Source: an uncultured Prevotella sp. (lineage in GTDB: Bacteria; Bacteroidota; Bacteroidia; Bacteroidales; Bacteroidaceae). Taken from it: a DNA stretch of 43,128 bases. Below the pieces are notes generated by a model. The model ran no database searches, had not been told where the DNA came from, and saw only the letters and a program-made list of their open reading frames with translations. The translations under genes were made by a program, and so were the position numbers. Shown one piece after another: positions 34,233-43,033 of the stretch. The stretch spans positions 1 to 43,128 of the forward strand of contig CAMNPM010000019.1 of NCBI GenBank assembly GCA_946548065.1. The letters are read 5' to 3'. How positions within the stretch are numbered: the stretch's first letter is position 1; each line of letters starts with the position of its first letter.

Positions 34233-34747
34233 TTAACTACGATTTAAGTAAGATTCGCACCATTGTTTTCGACATCGATGGTGTCTTGTCGGCCGAAACC
34301 ATCGCACTGGGTGATGACGGCCAGCCCCGCCGCACCGTCAACATCAAGGATGGTTATGCCATACAGCTGGCCCAGAAACTGGGACTGCGCATTGCCATCA
34401 TCACCGGCTGCAAGATAGAGGCGGTGGCCACACGCTATCGCGGGCTGGGAGTGGAGGACATCCACCTGGGATGCAGCAGGAAGCTCGCCGTCTACCAGGC
34501 GTATAAAGCCCAATATGGCTATGAGGACGAAGAGGTGATGTATATGGGCGACGATATTCCTGACTTGGAGATTATGCGGCTGGTGGGCTGTCCGGTATGT
34601 CCGAAGGATGCCTGTCAGGAAATCAAGGAAGCGAGCATCTATGTGAGCGACTGCCTGGGAGGCTACGGCTGCGGGCGGGACGTGATAGAGCAGACGCTGA
34701 AGGCCCAGGGCCGCTGGCTCAGGGACGAAGGTGCATTCGGATGGTAA
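34229..34747 (+). CDS. KdsC-like HAD phosphatase
   Basis: The 172-residue HAD protein has the nucleophile motif DIDGVLS (Asp and acidic partner), the motif II region IITG and the MGDDIPDLEIM acidic motif. Length and cap-less architecture match KdsC, which removes phosphate from KDO-8-phosphate in lipopolysaccharide core synthesis. Substrate specificity is inferred. Its ATG overlaps the DUF2520 stop, and it is followed by maf. Confidence 0.85.
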   Translation: MINYDLSKIRTIVFDIDGVLSAETIALGDDGQPRRTVNIKDGYAIQLAQKLGLRIAIITGCKIEAVATRYRGLGVEDIHLGCSRKLAVYQAYKAQYGYEDEEVMYMGDDIPDLEIMRLVGCPVCPKDACQEIKEASIYVSDCLGGYGCGRDVIEQTLKAQGRWLRDEGAFGW

Positions 34748-34779
34748 GGTTTTGTTTTTAATGAAGAGTGAAGAGTGAA

Positions 34780-35352
34780 ATGAATATACCCTATCAAATA
34801 GTGTTGGCCAGCAACTCGCCTCGCAGGCGGGAACTGCTGGGCGGGCTTGGACTGCCGTTTACTGTGCGTGTGATGGATGGCATTGACGAGAGCTATCCTT
34901 GCGATTTGCCCACCCACACGATAGCTGAATATATTTCGAAAAAGAAAGCAGCGGCCTATCGCCAGACAATGGCCGACGGGGAGCTGGTGATTACAGCCGA
35001 CACCATCGTGGTGCTGGGCAGTGAGGTGATGGGCAAGCCCAGGGATGAGAACGATGCCCGCCGTATGTTGCACCAGCTGAGCGGACGGACGCACCAGGTG
35101 ATTACTGGCGTGACGCTGACCACCAAGGCAAGGCAGAGCTGTTTCTCGGTCACGACCGACGTTACCTTCAAGCAGTTGTCGGATGAGGAGATAGACTACT
35201 ACGTGAGGAAATACAGTCCGATGGACAAGGCTGGGGCCTACGGTATACAGGAGTGGATTGGCTATATTGGCGTGACGGCATTGAACGGAAGCTATTACAA
35301 CGTCATGGGGCTGCCCGTGCAACGAATCTATGAGGCCTTACGGATGCTATGA
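34780..35352 (+). CDS. maf: Maf family nucleotide pyrophosphatase
   Basis: The 190-residue protein has SNSPRRRELL near residue 11, the ADTIVV motif and the central YSPMDKAGAYGIQ segment. Family members hydrolyse dTTP, UTP or modified nucleotides. I chose the ATG at 34780; the frame is open to 34768 with a GTG, but the upstream bases form a GAAGAGT direct repeat. It ends before a nested hairpin. Confidence 0.9.
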   Translation: MNIPYQIVLASNSPRRRELLGGLGLPFTVRVMDGIDESYPCDLPTHTIAEYISKKKAAAYRQTMADGELVITADTIVVLGSEVMGKPRDENDARRMLHQLSGRTHQVITGVTLTTKARQSCFSVTTDVTFKQLSDEEIDYYVRKYSPMDKAGAYGIQEWIGYIGVTALNGSYYNVMGLPVQRIYEALRML

Positions 35353-35369
35353 TTTCAAATAATGACCAT

Positions 35370-35413
35370 AAATTGTATTACATGTTTGTAATTATACAAA
35401 TATTATACAATTT
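35370..35413 (+). terminator. Nested hairpin after maf
   Basis: AAATTGTAT (35370-35378) pairs with ATACAATTT (35405-35413), and TTTGTA/TACAAA (35385-35390, 35395-35400) forms an inner hairpin. The T-rich flank suggests a terminator, though the cruciform could be an operator. Confidence 0.5.
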
Positions 35414-35415
35414 AT

Positions 35416-35446
35416 TTTGTCAGTTCGAATATATTTCGTACCTTTG
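35416..35446 (+). promoter_or_regulatory. Promoter with no downstream plus-strand gene
   Basis: TTTG (35416-35419) and TACCTTTG (35439-35446) are separated by 19 bases, one of the better consensus matches in the window. No plus-strand coding frame starts before the next convergent gene at 35575. Confidence 0.75.
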
Positions 35447-35452
35447 CAGTGC

Positions 35453-35534
35453 ACACAACTAAGTAAATTTAATCTATATTTATCATTTTCCTCATGAGGG
35501 GGGAGTAGTCTGTGAAGATTGCTCCTCTCTTTTT
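35453..35534 (+). ncRNA. Candidate small RNA of about 80 nt
   Basis: The promoter at 35416-35446 predicts a start near 35453. A GC-rich hairpin (35498-35505 with 35522-35529, with G-T wobbles) is followed by five T at 35530-35534, giving a rho-independent terminator. An internal palindrome CCTCATGAGG (35490-35499) can form an alternative hairpin. There is no open frame. The RNA is inferred from signals alone; no known family is recognised. Confidence 0.5.
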
Positions 35535-35574
35535 ATAGTTAACTCAAATCATCGTACGAGCTAACCTCAGAAGT

Positions 35575-36702
35575 TTACTGAAGCTGTTCGGCAATAAATG
35601 CCTCAAGAGCCTCGCCACGTAGTCCGCGGCGCAGGATCTTGCCGCTTTGGTCTACGACGATGGTGTGGGGAATGCTGTTCACCTGAAAATGCTGTGCTAT
35701 GGCATTCTCCCAGCCTTTCAGGTCGCTCATCTGGGGCCACTTGATGCCCATGGCATCGGTGGCTTGCTGCCAGGCATTCTGCTCCTGGTCGAGCGAGATG
35801 CCAACGATGCCCATTCCTTTAGGATGGTAGCGATCGTAGAGCTGAATCATGAACGGCATCTCCTGTCGGCACGGACCGCACCACGATGCCCAGAAGTCGA
35901 TGACGGTAAGCTTGTTCTGCTTCACCAGCTCCATCAGGCTGACCTCCGCGCCGTCGAGCCCCTGCTGGGTGAAGTCGCTGATGGTGCTACCCTCAGCGGT
36001 CTTCGCAGCCTGGCTGATCATCTGCTGCATTTGCTGGATGGCGGGGCGCTGCTGCATATTGTCGGGCAGCTGCTTGATGAGTCGCTGGCGGGTGGCGTTG
36101 TCAATGAGTTCCTCGGGATAGTAAGTCAGGAGGAAGTAGCCGAACTCGTTGTCGATGTTCTTTTCGGCACATTTTACCACCACCCCGGCAAAGCGCTGGT
36201 TCAACTTGTCTATCTGCTCCATTCCTTTCTGCTGCTCGGCCTCGGGAATGTTGCCGCCATAGATGTGCTCGGCTATCTGGTTGATTTCCTTGCCGATGCT
36301 CATCACCGAGTCGTTCAGCTCCTGCCACTGGTCGTTGCAATGAGTGCCGCTGACGCGCGATGCACCGGGCTGCTCGGTAAGATGGATGGTGATGTGGCCC
36401 GGCTCGAGAAAGAAGGGGGCATTGATCTCGTTGCGGCTGGCGCTGTAGATCATGCAGAGGGCCGTGGAGTCTGTCTCGCCACTGAGAGAGAACTTGCCGT
36501 CCTGTATCACCAGCGTGTCGGAGGGCACGCCAGTCTCGAGGTCGTTGGTCAGGAACAGCGTGTCGCCATCTGCCAACCCCGCCACGTCGCCGCTGATCTT
36601 GTAGCTGTTGGAATGGCAGGATGCCATCAGCAGCAGACAGGCACCCAGAGGCACCAGTCTGCTGACCTTATTATATAATATACTGATCGGAGATGCTTTC
36701 AT
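35575..36702 (-). CDS. TlpA-like thioredoxin lipoprotein with N-terminal DUF4369
   Basis: The 375-residue protein has a lipoprotein signal (lipobox LLMASC), a DUF4369 domain (about 35-125), a helical middle and a C-terminal thioredoxin domain with the redox motif CGPC in FWASWCGPCRQEM. It is a periplasmic or surface thiol reductase/oxidase of the Bacteroidetes TlpA type. I chose the ATG at 36700-36702 for the signal peptide; the start lies 32 bases inside the prs 3' end, so the two genes are translationally coupled. It is the last gene of the pheS transcript. Confidence 0.88.
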   Translation of the reverse strand: MKASPISILYNKVSRLVPLGACLLLMASCHSNSYKISGDVAGLADGDTLFLTNDLETGVPSDTLVIQDGKFSLSGETDSTALCMIYSASRNEINAPFFLEPGHITIHLTEQPGASRVSGTHCNDQWQELNDSVMSIGKEINQIAEHIYGGNIPEAEQQKGMEQIDKLNQRFAGVVVKCAEKNIDNEFGYFLLTYYPEELIDNATRQRLIKQLPDNMQQRPAIQQMQQMISQAAKTAEGSTISDFTQQGLDGAEVSLMELVKQNKLTVIDFWASWCGPCRQEMPFMIQLYDRYHPKGMGIVGISLDQEQNAWQQATDAMGIKWPQMSDLKGWENAIAQHFQVNSIPHTIVVDQSGKILRRGLRGEALEAFIAEQLQ

Positions 36703-37606
36703 TATTGATAACTCTACGGATGGTTTCTGCAAACAGATCGGCCACGCTGAGCTGCTTCACCTTGGCACAGCGCTGAGTGTAGGGAATGGAGTCGGTGAAG
36801 ACAATCTCCTCGAGAGCCGACTCCTGCACACGGTCGCTGGCTGGCCCGCTCATCACACAGTGCGAGGCACAGGCACGTATCGTCTTGGCTCCGGCTTCCT
36901 TCATAATGTCGGCAGCCTTGGTGATGGTGCCGGCCGTGTCTACCATATCGTCGATGATGACCACGTTCTTGCCTTCCACGTCGCCTATGATCTGCATGGT
37001 GGCCACCACGTTAGCCCGGGCGCGCGTCTTGTTGCAGAGCACGAGCGGACAGCCCAGGAACTTAGCGTATGTGTTGGCACGCTTAGAGCCGCCAACGTCG
37101 GGGGAGGCAATCACCAGGTCATCGAGATGCAGACTCTGCAGATAGGGCAGGATGACATTCGAGGCATAGAGATGGTCGACAGGGACATCGAAGAAACCCT
37201 GAATCTGGTCAGCATGCAGGTCCATCGTTATCAGACGGTTGATGCCGGCTGCCATCAGCAGGTCGGCCACCAGCTTGGCACCGATGCTGACACGGGGCTT
37301 GTCCTTGCGGTCCTGACGTGCCCAGCCGAAGTAGGGGATAACGGCATTGATGGTATGTGCTGAGGCGCGCTTGGCGGCATCAATCATCAGCAGCAGCTCC
37401 ATCAGATTGTCGCTGTTGGGGAAGGTGCTCTGTACCAGGAAGATGTCGCGTCCGCGGATGCTCTCTTCGTATGATACGGCAAACTCGCCGTCGGAGAACT
37501 TCGTAATCTGTAGTTCGCCGAGCGGACATCCTAAGCTTTGGCAGATTTTCTCTGCGAGGTACTTCGTAGCAGTACCCGAAAACACCATGTAGTTCTTGTT
37601 GTTCAT
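36671..37606 (-). CDS. prs: Ribose-phosphate pyrophosphokinase
   Basis: The 311-residue enzyme makes PRPP from ribose 5-phosphate and ATP for nucleotide, histidine and tryptophan synthesis. Seen are the signature region NSDNLMELLLMIDAAKR, the WARQDRK segment, the DLHADQIQGFF signature and the PRPP-binding loop VIIDDMVDTAGT. Length is standard. It starts 3 bases after the ThiE-like stop and overlaps the TlpA-like gene. Confidence 0.95.
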   Translation of the reverse strand: MNNKNYMVFSGTATKYLAEKICQSLGCPLGELQITKFSDGEFAVSYEESIRGRDIFLVQSTFPNSDNLMELLLMIDAAKRASAHTINAVIPYFGWARQDRKDKPRVSIGAKLVADLLMAAGINRLITMDLHADQIQGFFDVPVDHLYASNVILPYLQSLHLDDLVIASPDVGGSKRANTYAKFLGCPLVLCNKTRARANVVATMQIIGDVEGKNVVIIDDMVDTAGTITKAADIMKEAGAKTIRACASHCVMSGPASDRVQESALEEIVFTDSIPYTQRCAKVKQLSVADLFAETIRRVINNESISDQYII

Positions 37607-37609
37607 AGC

Positions 37610-38218
37610 TTATCCTATAGCTTTACGTATTTTCGAAAAGTGATCTATCAGAGCCTGATAGTCCAGCTCCTGGTGGATGTTGAAGCGGTTCCACAGGTCG
37701 CCGCATATCACCACGCCACCAAAGCCGTAGTCCTTGGCCAGGCGTATCGTGTCGAGGTTCATGCCGCCTAAGGCGTACACATGACGGTCAATGAGACCCC
37801 GGCGGGATGCCTCTCTCAGCTCTGATGCAGTGAACGAGGCCTTTTGGCCGACCTCCGTCTGGCTGTCGCAGATATACTTCAGAAACACATAGTCGGCATT
37901 GCGCTTGGTTTCTTTAAGGTTGTCAAGGCGTGTACAGGTACGGCTGACGTGTCCCTTATAGCCGGACGGCACGGGTGTCGTGTCATCGTCAATATGAATG
38001 CCGCGCAGATTATACTCCTCCTTCAGGTAGAAGTTATCATGTACGGTTATCTTGTTGTAATACTCATCGGGCAGCAGAGTGAGCAGGCGCTCAGAGTACA
38101 TTGGCGACGAGCCGGGCTTGTAGAGATGCAGGTTGTCCAATCCTTCATCGAAGAGGGAGGAGATAATCTTGTCCTCTTCAACGAAGAAAGTGGGTTGTGT
38201 CATTACTGCAAGTTTCAT
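37610..38218 (-). CDS. ThiE/TenI-like TIM-barrel protein
   Basis: The 202-residue protein resembles thiamine phosphate synthase paralogs: an N-terminal LHLYKPG segment and a C-terminal phosphate-binding YALGGMN. The central HLGQ of true ThiE is replaced by GIHIDDD, so a synthase role is uncertain; a TenI-like or divergent ThiE is more cautious. It lies in the pheS operon, 6 bases after pheS. Confidence 0.75.
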   Translation of the reverse strand: MKLAVMTQPTFFVEEDKIISSLFDEGLDNLHLYKPGSSPMYSERLLTLLPDEYYNKITVHDNFYLKEEYNLRGIHIDDDTTPVPSGYKGHVSRTCTRLDNLKETKRNADYVFLKYICDSQTEVGQKASFTASELREASRRGLIDRHVYALGGMNLDTIRLAKDYGFGGVVICGDLWNRFNIHQELDYQALIDHFSKIRKAIG

Positions 38219-38224
38219 GCCTCT

Positions 38225-39283
38225 TTAGTTTGCTGCTTCAAACTCCTTCAGGAATCGTACATCGTTCTCTGAGAACATGCGGAGGTCAGAGACACGGTAC
38301 TTCAGGTTGGTGATGCGCTCCACACCCATACCGAAGGCGTAGCCGCTGTATATCTTAGAGTCTATGCCGCACTGCTCCAGCACATTGGGGTCTACCATGC
38401 CGCAGCCCAGGATTTCCACCCAGCCGGTGTGCTTGCAGAAGCCACAGCCCTCGCCGCCGCAGATGAAGCACGAGATATCCATCTCGGCACTGGGTTCGGT
38501 GAATGGGAAATAGCTGGGGCGAAGGCGAATCTGCGTGTCGGCTCCGAACATCTCGCGGGCAAACGACAGGAGCACCTGCTTCAGGTCGGTGAACGATACG
38601 TTCTTGTCGATATAAAGTCCCTCCACCTGATGGAAGAAGCAGTGGGCGCGGGCAGTGATGGCCTCGTTGCGGAAGACACGACCCGGACAGATGACGCGGA
38701 TGGGAGCTGTCAGCTTGCCGTCCTCGGTATGCATCTGCTCCATTACGCGGGCCTGCACACTGGAGGTATGCGAGCGGAGCAGGATATTCTTAGTTACATC
38801 ATTCGGATGCTGGCTCACAAAGAAGGTGTCCTGCATGTCGCGGGCAGGATGGTCTGCGGCAAAGTTCATCTTGGTAAACACGTGCAGATCGTCCTCCACC
38901 TCAGGGCCGTCGGCCAGCACAAAGCCCATGCGCGAGAAGATGTCGATAATCTCGTTGGTCACGATGGTCAGCGGATGGCGCGTACCCAGTTGGATGGGGT
39001 AGGGAGTGCGCGTCAGGTCTACGGCATCGTCGGTTGTCTCCTGTGTGGCACAGTCCTCGCGCAGCTGGTTGATGCGCTCAGTGGCCAACGTCTTCAGCTC
39101 GTTGATCTTCATGCCAACGGTCTTCTTCTCGTCAGCTGCCACATTACGGAAATCGTTCATCAGGGCGGTAATCTCGCCCTTCTTGCTCAGGTATTTCAGA
39201 CGCAGTTGCTCTACCTCTTCGGCATTCTTTGCGCTGAGGGTCTGTACTTCTTTAAGAAGTTCATCAATCTTGTCAAGTATCAT
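38225..39283 (-). CDS. pheS: Phenylalanyl-tRNA synthetase alpha subunit
   Basis: The 352-residue subunit has an N-terminal coiled coil (about 1-85) that binds tRNA and a class II catalytic core with motif 2 (VFRNEAITARAHCFFHQVEG in two parts: VFRNEAITA and HCFFHQVEGLYI), the acidic FTEPSAEMDI and the GFGMGVERI-type motif 3 (YAFGMGVERITNL). A CGGEGCGFCKHTGW zinc-like knot is present. pheT is not in the window. It has its own promoter and leads the operon thiE-like, prs, tlpA-like. Confidence 0.96.
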   Translation of the reverse strand: MILDKIDELLKEVQTLSAKNAEEVEQLRLKYLSKKGEITALMNDFRNVAADEKKTVGMKINELKTLATERINQLREDCATQETTDDAVDLTRTPYPIQLGTRHPLTIVTNEIIDIFSRMGFVLADGPEVEDDLHVFTKMNFAADHPARDMQDTFFVSQHPNDVTKNILLRSHTSSVQARVMEQMHTEDGKLTAPIRVICPGRVFRNEAITARAHCFFHQVEGLYIDKNVSFTDLKQVLLSFAREMFGADTQIRLRPSYFPFTEPSAEMDISCFICGGEGCGFCKHTGWVEILGCGMVDPNVLEQCGIDSKIYSGYAFGMGVERITNLKYRVSDLRMFSENDVRFLKEFEAAN

Positions 39284-39309
39284 AATCTATAGAATTCTAT
39301 TTTTGCTGC

Positions 39310-39341
39310 AAAGGTACGAATAAGCGAGTAGAAAACCAAAT
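39310..39341 (-). promoter_or_regulatory. pheS promoter
   Basis: On the minus strand, TTTG (39338-39341) and TACCTTTG (39310-39317) are 20 bases apart. The ATG at 39283 is 27 bases after the -7 box. Confidence 0.8.
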
Positions 39342-39366
39342 AAAATTGGAGTTTTCTCAAGCGGAA

Positions 39367-39393
39367 GTACCTTCGGCCTTCGGCCAAAGGTAC
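39367..39393. repeat. Hairpin containing a second TACCTTTG copy
   Basis: GTACCTTCGGCC and GGCCAAAGGTAC pair with one mismatch and a 3-base loop. The minus-strand arm contains TACCTTTG (39385-39392), like the pheS -7 box 75 bases away. It could be a pyrF terminator-like structure, a remnant promoter or a duplicated operator. Confidence 0.5.
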
Positions 39394-39414
39394 GAAATAT
39401 TTATGAACTACGCG

Positions 39415-40269
39415 TTATGAATTCTGAATTATTTTTGCCATCTGTTCCTGCAGCTCCTTGGCTTTCTGCGCTGCCACCTCGGCAAAGTCCTCGCCTTGTG
39501 AGGCATAGATGATGCCGCGCGACGAGTTGACCAGCAGGCCGATGTCGCCAGGAATCATGCCATACTTGCATACTTCCTCCAGCGAGCCTCCCTGAGCTCC
39601 CACGCCCGGCACAAGCAGGAAATGGCGCGGAGCCACACGACGGATATCCTCGAACATCTGGCCCTGCGTGGCACCTACTACATACATCATATTTTCATCG
39701 TTTCCCCATTCCTGCGATTTCTTCAGCACCTTTTCAAACAGGCGCTCGCCATTCTTGTCCTCCGTCAGCTGGAAGTCGAGCGAGCCCTTGTTGGAGGTCA
39801 GCGCCAGCAGGATGACCCACTTGTCCTTGTAGCCAAGGAAGGGTGTCACCGAGTCCTCGCCCATATAGGGGGCAACGGTCAGTGCATCGACATCATACTG
39901 CTCGAAGAACGTCTTGGCATACATCTTCGAGGTGTTGCCAATATCGCCACGCTTGGCATCGGCAATGATGAAGTGGTTGGGATATTCCTCCTTCAGGTAG
40001 TCGATGGTGGCTTCGAAAGCCATGATGCCGTCTACGCCGTAGGCCTCGTAGAAAGCCAGGTTGGGCTTATAGGCCACGCAATAGGGGGCGGTAGCGTCGA
40101 TGATGAGGGCGTTGAACTCGCAAAGCGCACGGAACACGTAGTCCTCGCCGTCCTTAGCCTTTGCTTCATCGATGATGCACTGGGGTATCTTGTTCAGGTC
40201 TGTATCCAGACCTACGCAGAGAAACGACTGCTTCTCGCGGATTTGTTGTATTAATTGTTGACGATTCAT
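39415..40269 (-). CDS. pyrF: Orotidine 5'-phosphate decarboxylase
   Basis: The 284-residue enzyme converts OMP to UMP, the last step of de novo UMP synthesis. The catalytic D-K-D segment is seen in [12 protein letters not shown] and the ligand-binding [11 protein letters not shown] at the N-terminus. This is the longer PyrF subfamily. I chose the ATG at 40269 because 4 bases overlap with the small membrane gene's stop. It ends near the palindrome before pheS. Confidence 0.94.
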   Translation of the reverse strand: MNRQQLIQQIREKQSFLCVGLDTDLNKIPQCIIDEAKAKDGEDYVFRALCEFNALIIDATAPYCVAYKPNLAFYEAYGVDGIMAFEATIDYLKEEYPNHFIIADAKRGDIGNTSKMYAKTFFEQYDVDALTVAPYMGEDSVTPFLGYKDKWVILLALTSNKGSLDFQLTEDKNGERLFEKVLKKSQEWGNDENMMYVVGATQGQMFEDIRRVAPRHFLLVPGVGAQGGSLEEVCKYGMIPGDIGLLVNSSRGIIYASQGEDFAEVAAQKAKELQEQMAKIIQNS

Positions 40270-40472
40270 GATTTCTTGATAAGCTTGGTAATTGAAATAA
40301 TGATAAATCTTGAGAGACAAAAGGCAATGAGCCAAACAAGCAGAAACTTCCAGAAGGGTCTGTAGTATTGGTAGGCCACACAGCCAGCAATAAATACAGA
40401 CACTAAGTCAGGCCATTGGCTGACAATACTCTTCCACGTCCATTCTTTCTTTACTTCTTTCCAAAATCCCAT
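40266..40472 (-). CDS. Small two-segment membrane protein between prfA and pyrF
   Basis: The 68-residue protein has two hydrophobic segments (about 22-40 and 42-60) and a lysine-rich C-terminus. It lies 15 bases after prfA and overlaps pyrF by four bases (TCATGA), so the frame is probably translated and coupled. I do not recognise a family. Confidence 0.6.
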   Translation of the reverse strand: MGFWKEVKKEWTWKSIVSQWPDLVSVFIAGCVAYQYYRPFWKFLLVWLIAFCLSRFIIISITKLIKKS

Positions 40473-40487
40473 AATATATTTATATGT

Positions 40488-41603
40488 TTAAAGTTCAGAC
40501 TCCTTCATGCGCTCAGCATTCTCGGCCACGGTGAGGGCATCAATCATGGGCTGAATGTCACCTCCGAGGAATCCTTGCAGGTCGTGGGTGGTATAGCCGA
40601 TGCGGTGGTCCGTCACGCGGCCTTGTGGGAAGTTGTAGGTGCGGATTTTTGCTGAGCGGTCGCCCGTAGAGACCAGGCTCTTGCGGCGCGAGGCAATATC
40701 ATCCATATACTTCTGGTGCTCCTTATCATATATAAAGGTATATAGGCGTGAGAGGGCGCGCTCCTTGTTCTTGGGCTGGTCGCGTGTCTCGGTACATTCA
40801 ATCAGTATTTCCTCGGTCTCGCCCGTATTGGGGTTCTTCCACATATAGCGCAGGCGAACACCCGACTCCACCTTGTTCACATTCTGGCCACCTGCACCTG
40901 AACTGCGGAACGTGTCCCACTTGATTTCACCCTCATTGACGTGTACCTCGAACTTGTCCGCCTCGGGCAGCACAGCCACCGTAGCTGCTGAGGTGTGCAT
41001 ACGGCCCTGCGTCTCCGTAGCCGGCACACGCTGTACGCGGTGGACACCGCTCTCATACTTCAGCGTACCATAGACATCGGCCCCGCTAACGGCAAAGTCT
41101 ATCTCCTTATATCCGCCCACGGCACCTTCAGAGACGCTGGTGATACTGAGCTGCCACCCCTTCGAGTCGCAGTAGCTCTTGTACATCTTGAACAAATCGC
41201 CGGCAAAGAGGCAGGCCTCGTCGCCACCCGTTCCGGCACGAATCTCCATCTGTACGTTCTTCGCGTCCTCGGGATCCTTCGGTATGAGGGCAATCTTGAT
41301 TTCCTCCTCCAGCTTGGGCTGCAAGGCCTCGTTCTCGGAGAGTTCCTCGCGGGCCATCTCCTTCATCTCCGCATCGTCCTCGTTGGCCAGGATGTCCTTG
41401 GCCTCCTTGATTGAGTTCAGACAGGCGATGTATCGCTTGCGGGCATCCATAATGTCGCCAAGGTCCTTATACTCCTTGGTGAGTTTCACAAAACGCTGCT
41501 GGTCGGCTATCACATCGGGGTCGGTAATCAGGGTTGACACCTCCTCGAAGCGAGCCTCCAGACCGTCTAATTTCTGTAAAATGCTGTTTGTTGTCTCTGC
41601 CAT
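40488..41603 (-). CDS. prfA: Peptide chain release factor 1
   Basis: The 371-residue factor terminates translation at UAA and UAG. It has the stop-codon recognition motif PAT (in RVPATETQ) and the peptidyl-hydrolysis motif GGQ (in SSGAGGQNVNKV). Length fits RF1. A -7 box lies upstream at 41632-41639. Confidence 0.97.
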   Translation of the reverse strand: MAETTNSILQKLDGLEARFEEVSTLITDPDVIADQQRFVKLTKEYKDLGDIMDARKRYIACLNSIKEAKDILANEDDAEMKEMAREELSENEALQPKLEEEIKIALIPKDPEDAKNVQMEIRAGTGGDEACLFAGDLFKMYKSYCDSKGWQLSITSVSEGAVGGYKEIDFAVSGADVYGTLKYESGVHRVQRVPATETQGRMHTSAATVAVLPEADKFEVHVNEGEIKWDTFRSSGAGGQNVNKVESGVRLRYMWKNPNTGETEEILIECTETRDQPKNKERALSRLYTFIYDKEHQKYMDDIASRRKSLVSTGDRSAKIRTYNFPQGRVTDHRIGYTTHDLQGFLGGDIQPMIDALTVAENAERMKESEL

Positions 41604-41631
41604 TCTATTGCTCTTTCACTGTTTTCGACTG

Positions 41632-41639
41632 CAAAGGTA
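41632..41639 (-). promoter_or_regulatory. prfA -7 promoter element
   Basis: Minus-strand TACCTTTG lies 29 bases before the prfA ATG. A TTTC sits near the -33 position, so the -33 match is partial. Confidence 0.65.
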
Positions 41640-41743
41640 CGAAATAATTGTGAAACATCCACACCCTGATAGCGGTTTTTCTGAAATAAGGGCTGGTTGT
41701 GTCAAGGCAAGGCTTCATTTCAGGGCTATGGCTGTAAAGACAA

Positions 41744-41775
41744 ACGCACACAGAGCACGAATGCCCCGTGTGCGT
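41744..41775 (-). terminator. Terminator-like hairpin after purM
   Basis: ACGCACAC (41744-41751) pairs with GTGTGCGT (41768-41775), loop 16 bases, and the minus-strand tail is T-rich. It lies about 20 bases past the purM stop. Confidence 0.55.
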
Positions 41776-41797
41776 GTTAAGCAATGTTAGTTGACAG

Positions 41798-42985
41798 TTA
41801 ATAGTCAAACGTGCCGTACTCGCTGTGGATGGTCAGGCTCTTCTTTCCCTCCTCGATGCGGCCTACCACCTGGGCGTCGATATTGAACGACTTCGAGATG
41901 GCAATCACCTGCTCGGCAACCTCCGGGCGGACATAGATCTCCATGCGGTGACCCATGTTGAACACTTGGTACATCTCCTTCCAGTCAGTGCCTGAGCAGT
42001 CGTGGATGGCCTGGAACAGCGGGGGTACGGGGAACATGTTGTCCTTGACGACGCGGCAGTTGTCCGAGACGAAGTGCAGCACCTTTGTCTGTGCGCCGCC
42101 CGTGCAATGCACCATACCGTGGATTTCGGGCCGCAACTCGTCAAGCAGGCGCTTGATGACGGGAGCATAGGTGCGGGTGGGGGAGAGCACGAGCTGACCC
42201 ATGGTGATGTCAGCGGGTAAACCGCTGACCACACTAGCTTGGGTGGCTATGCTATCCAGGGCGTATTTGCCGCTGTAGACGAGGGCTTCGGGGACGGCGT
42301 GGTCGTACGACTCAGGGTAGCGCTCGGCGAGGTATTTCGAGAAGACATCGTGGCGGGCAGAGGTGAGGCCGTTGCTGCCCATACCGCCGTTGTATCGGTG
42401 CTCGTAGGTAGCCTGTCCGGTTGAGGAGAGTCCTACGATGACGTCGCCGGGACGGATGTTGGCATTGTCAATCACGTCAGCACGCTTCATGCGGCAGGTG
42501 ACGGTAGAGTCGACGATGATGGTTCGCACGAGGTCGCCTACATCGGCTGTCTCGCCTCCTGTGGGGTAGATGCCGATGCCCATCTGGCGCAGTTCGCTGA
42601 GCAGTTCGTCCGTACCGTTGATGATGGCTGAGATGACCTCACCCGGCACGAGCATCTTGTTGCGCCCGATGGTGGACGAGACCAGGATATTGTCTACGGC
42701 ACCCACACAGAGCAGGTCGTCGGTGTTCATCACGATGGCATCCTGGGCAATGCCTTTCCATACGGAGAGGTCGCCCGTTTCCTTCCAGTACATGTATGCG
42801 AGGCTCGACTTGGTGCCGGCGCCATCGGCATGCATGATGTTGCAATACTCTGGGTCTCCGCCCAGGATGTCGGGGATGATCTTGCAGAAGGCCTGCGGAA
42901 AGATGCCTTTGTCTATGTTCTTGATGGCGGCGTGTACGTCCTCTTTGGCAGCACTCACGCCGCGTTGCATATAGCGGTTGTTCAT
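41798..42985 (-). CDS. purM: Phosphoribosylformylglycinamidine cyclo-ligase (AIR synthase)
   Basis: The 395-residue PurM-type enzyme makes aminoimidazole ribonucleotide in purine synthesis. Seen are the ADGAGTKSSLAYMYW and NTDDLLCVGA segments, the TGGETADVGDL glycine-rich turn and the SSTGQATYEH region. It is longer than E. coli PurM (about 345 residues) and the usual N-terminal DSYxxAGVD motif is replaced by RYMQRGVSA, as in Bacteroidetes relatives. A hairpin (43005-43023) lies just upstream. Confidence 0.88.
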   Translation of the reverse strand: MNNRYMQRGVSAAKEDVHAAIKNIDKGIFPQAFCKIIPDILGGDPEYCNIMHADGAGTKSSLAYMYWKETGDLSVWKGIAQDAIVMNTDDLLCVGAVDNILVSSTIGRNKMLVPGEVISAIINGTDELLSELRQMGIGIYPTGGETADVGDLVRTIIVDSTVTCRMKRADVIDNANIRPGDVIVGLSSTGQATYEHRYNGGMGSNGLTSARHDVFSKYLAERYPESYDHAVPEALVYSGKYALDSIATQASVVSGLPADITMGQLVLSPTRTYAPVIKRLLDELRPEIHGMVHCTGGAQTKVLHFVSDNCRVVKDNMFPVPPLFQAIHDCSGTDWKEMYQVFNMGHRMEIYVRPEVAEQVIAISKSFNIDAQVVGRIEEGKKSLTIHSEYGTFDY

Positions 42986-43004
42986 ATTTAGCGATGATTA
43001 TTCT

Positions 43005-43023
43005 GTTGCGGGTAAACCGCAAC
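43005..43023. repeat. Hairpin upstream of purM
   Basis: GTTGCGG and CCGCAAC form a perfect 7-bp stem with a 5-base loop, between the stop of the upstream gene and purM. There is no T-run, so it may be a processing or regulatory structure rather than a terminator. Confidence 0.4.
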
Positions 43024-43033
43024 ATGCACGGGG

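Noticed and set aside
35439..35534. Riboswitch or leader of a downstream gene
   Set aside because: The next gene is on the opposite strand, so there is no downstream frame for a leader to control.
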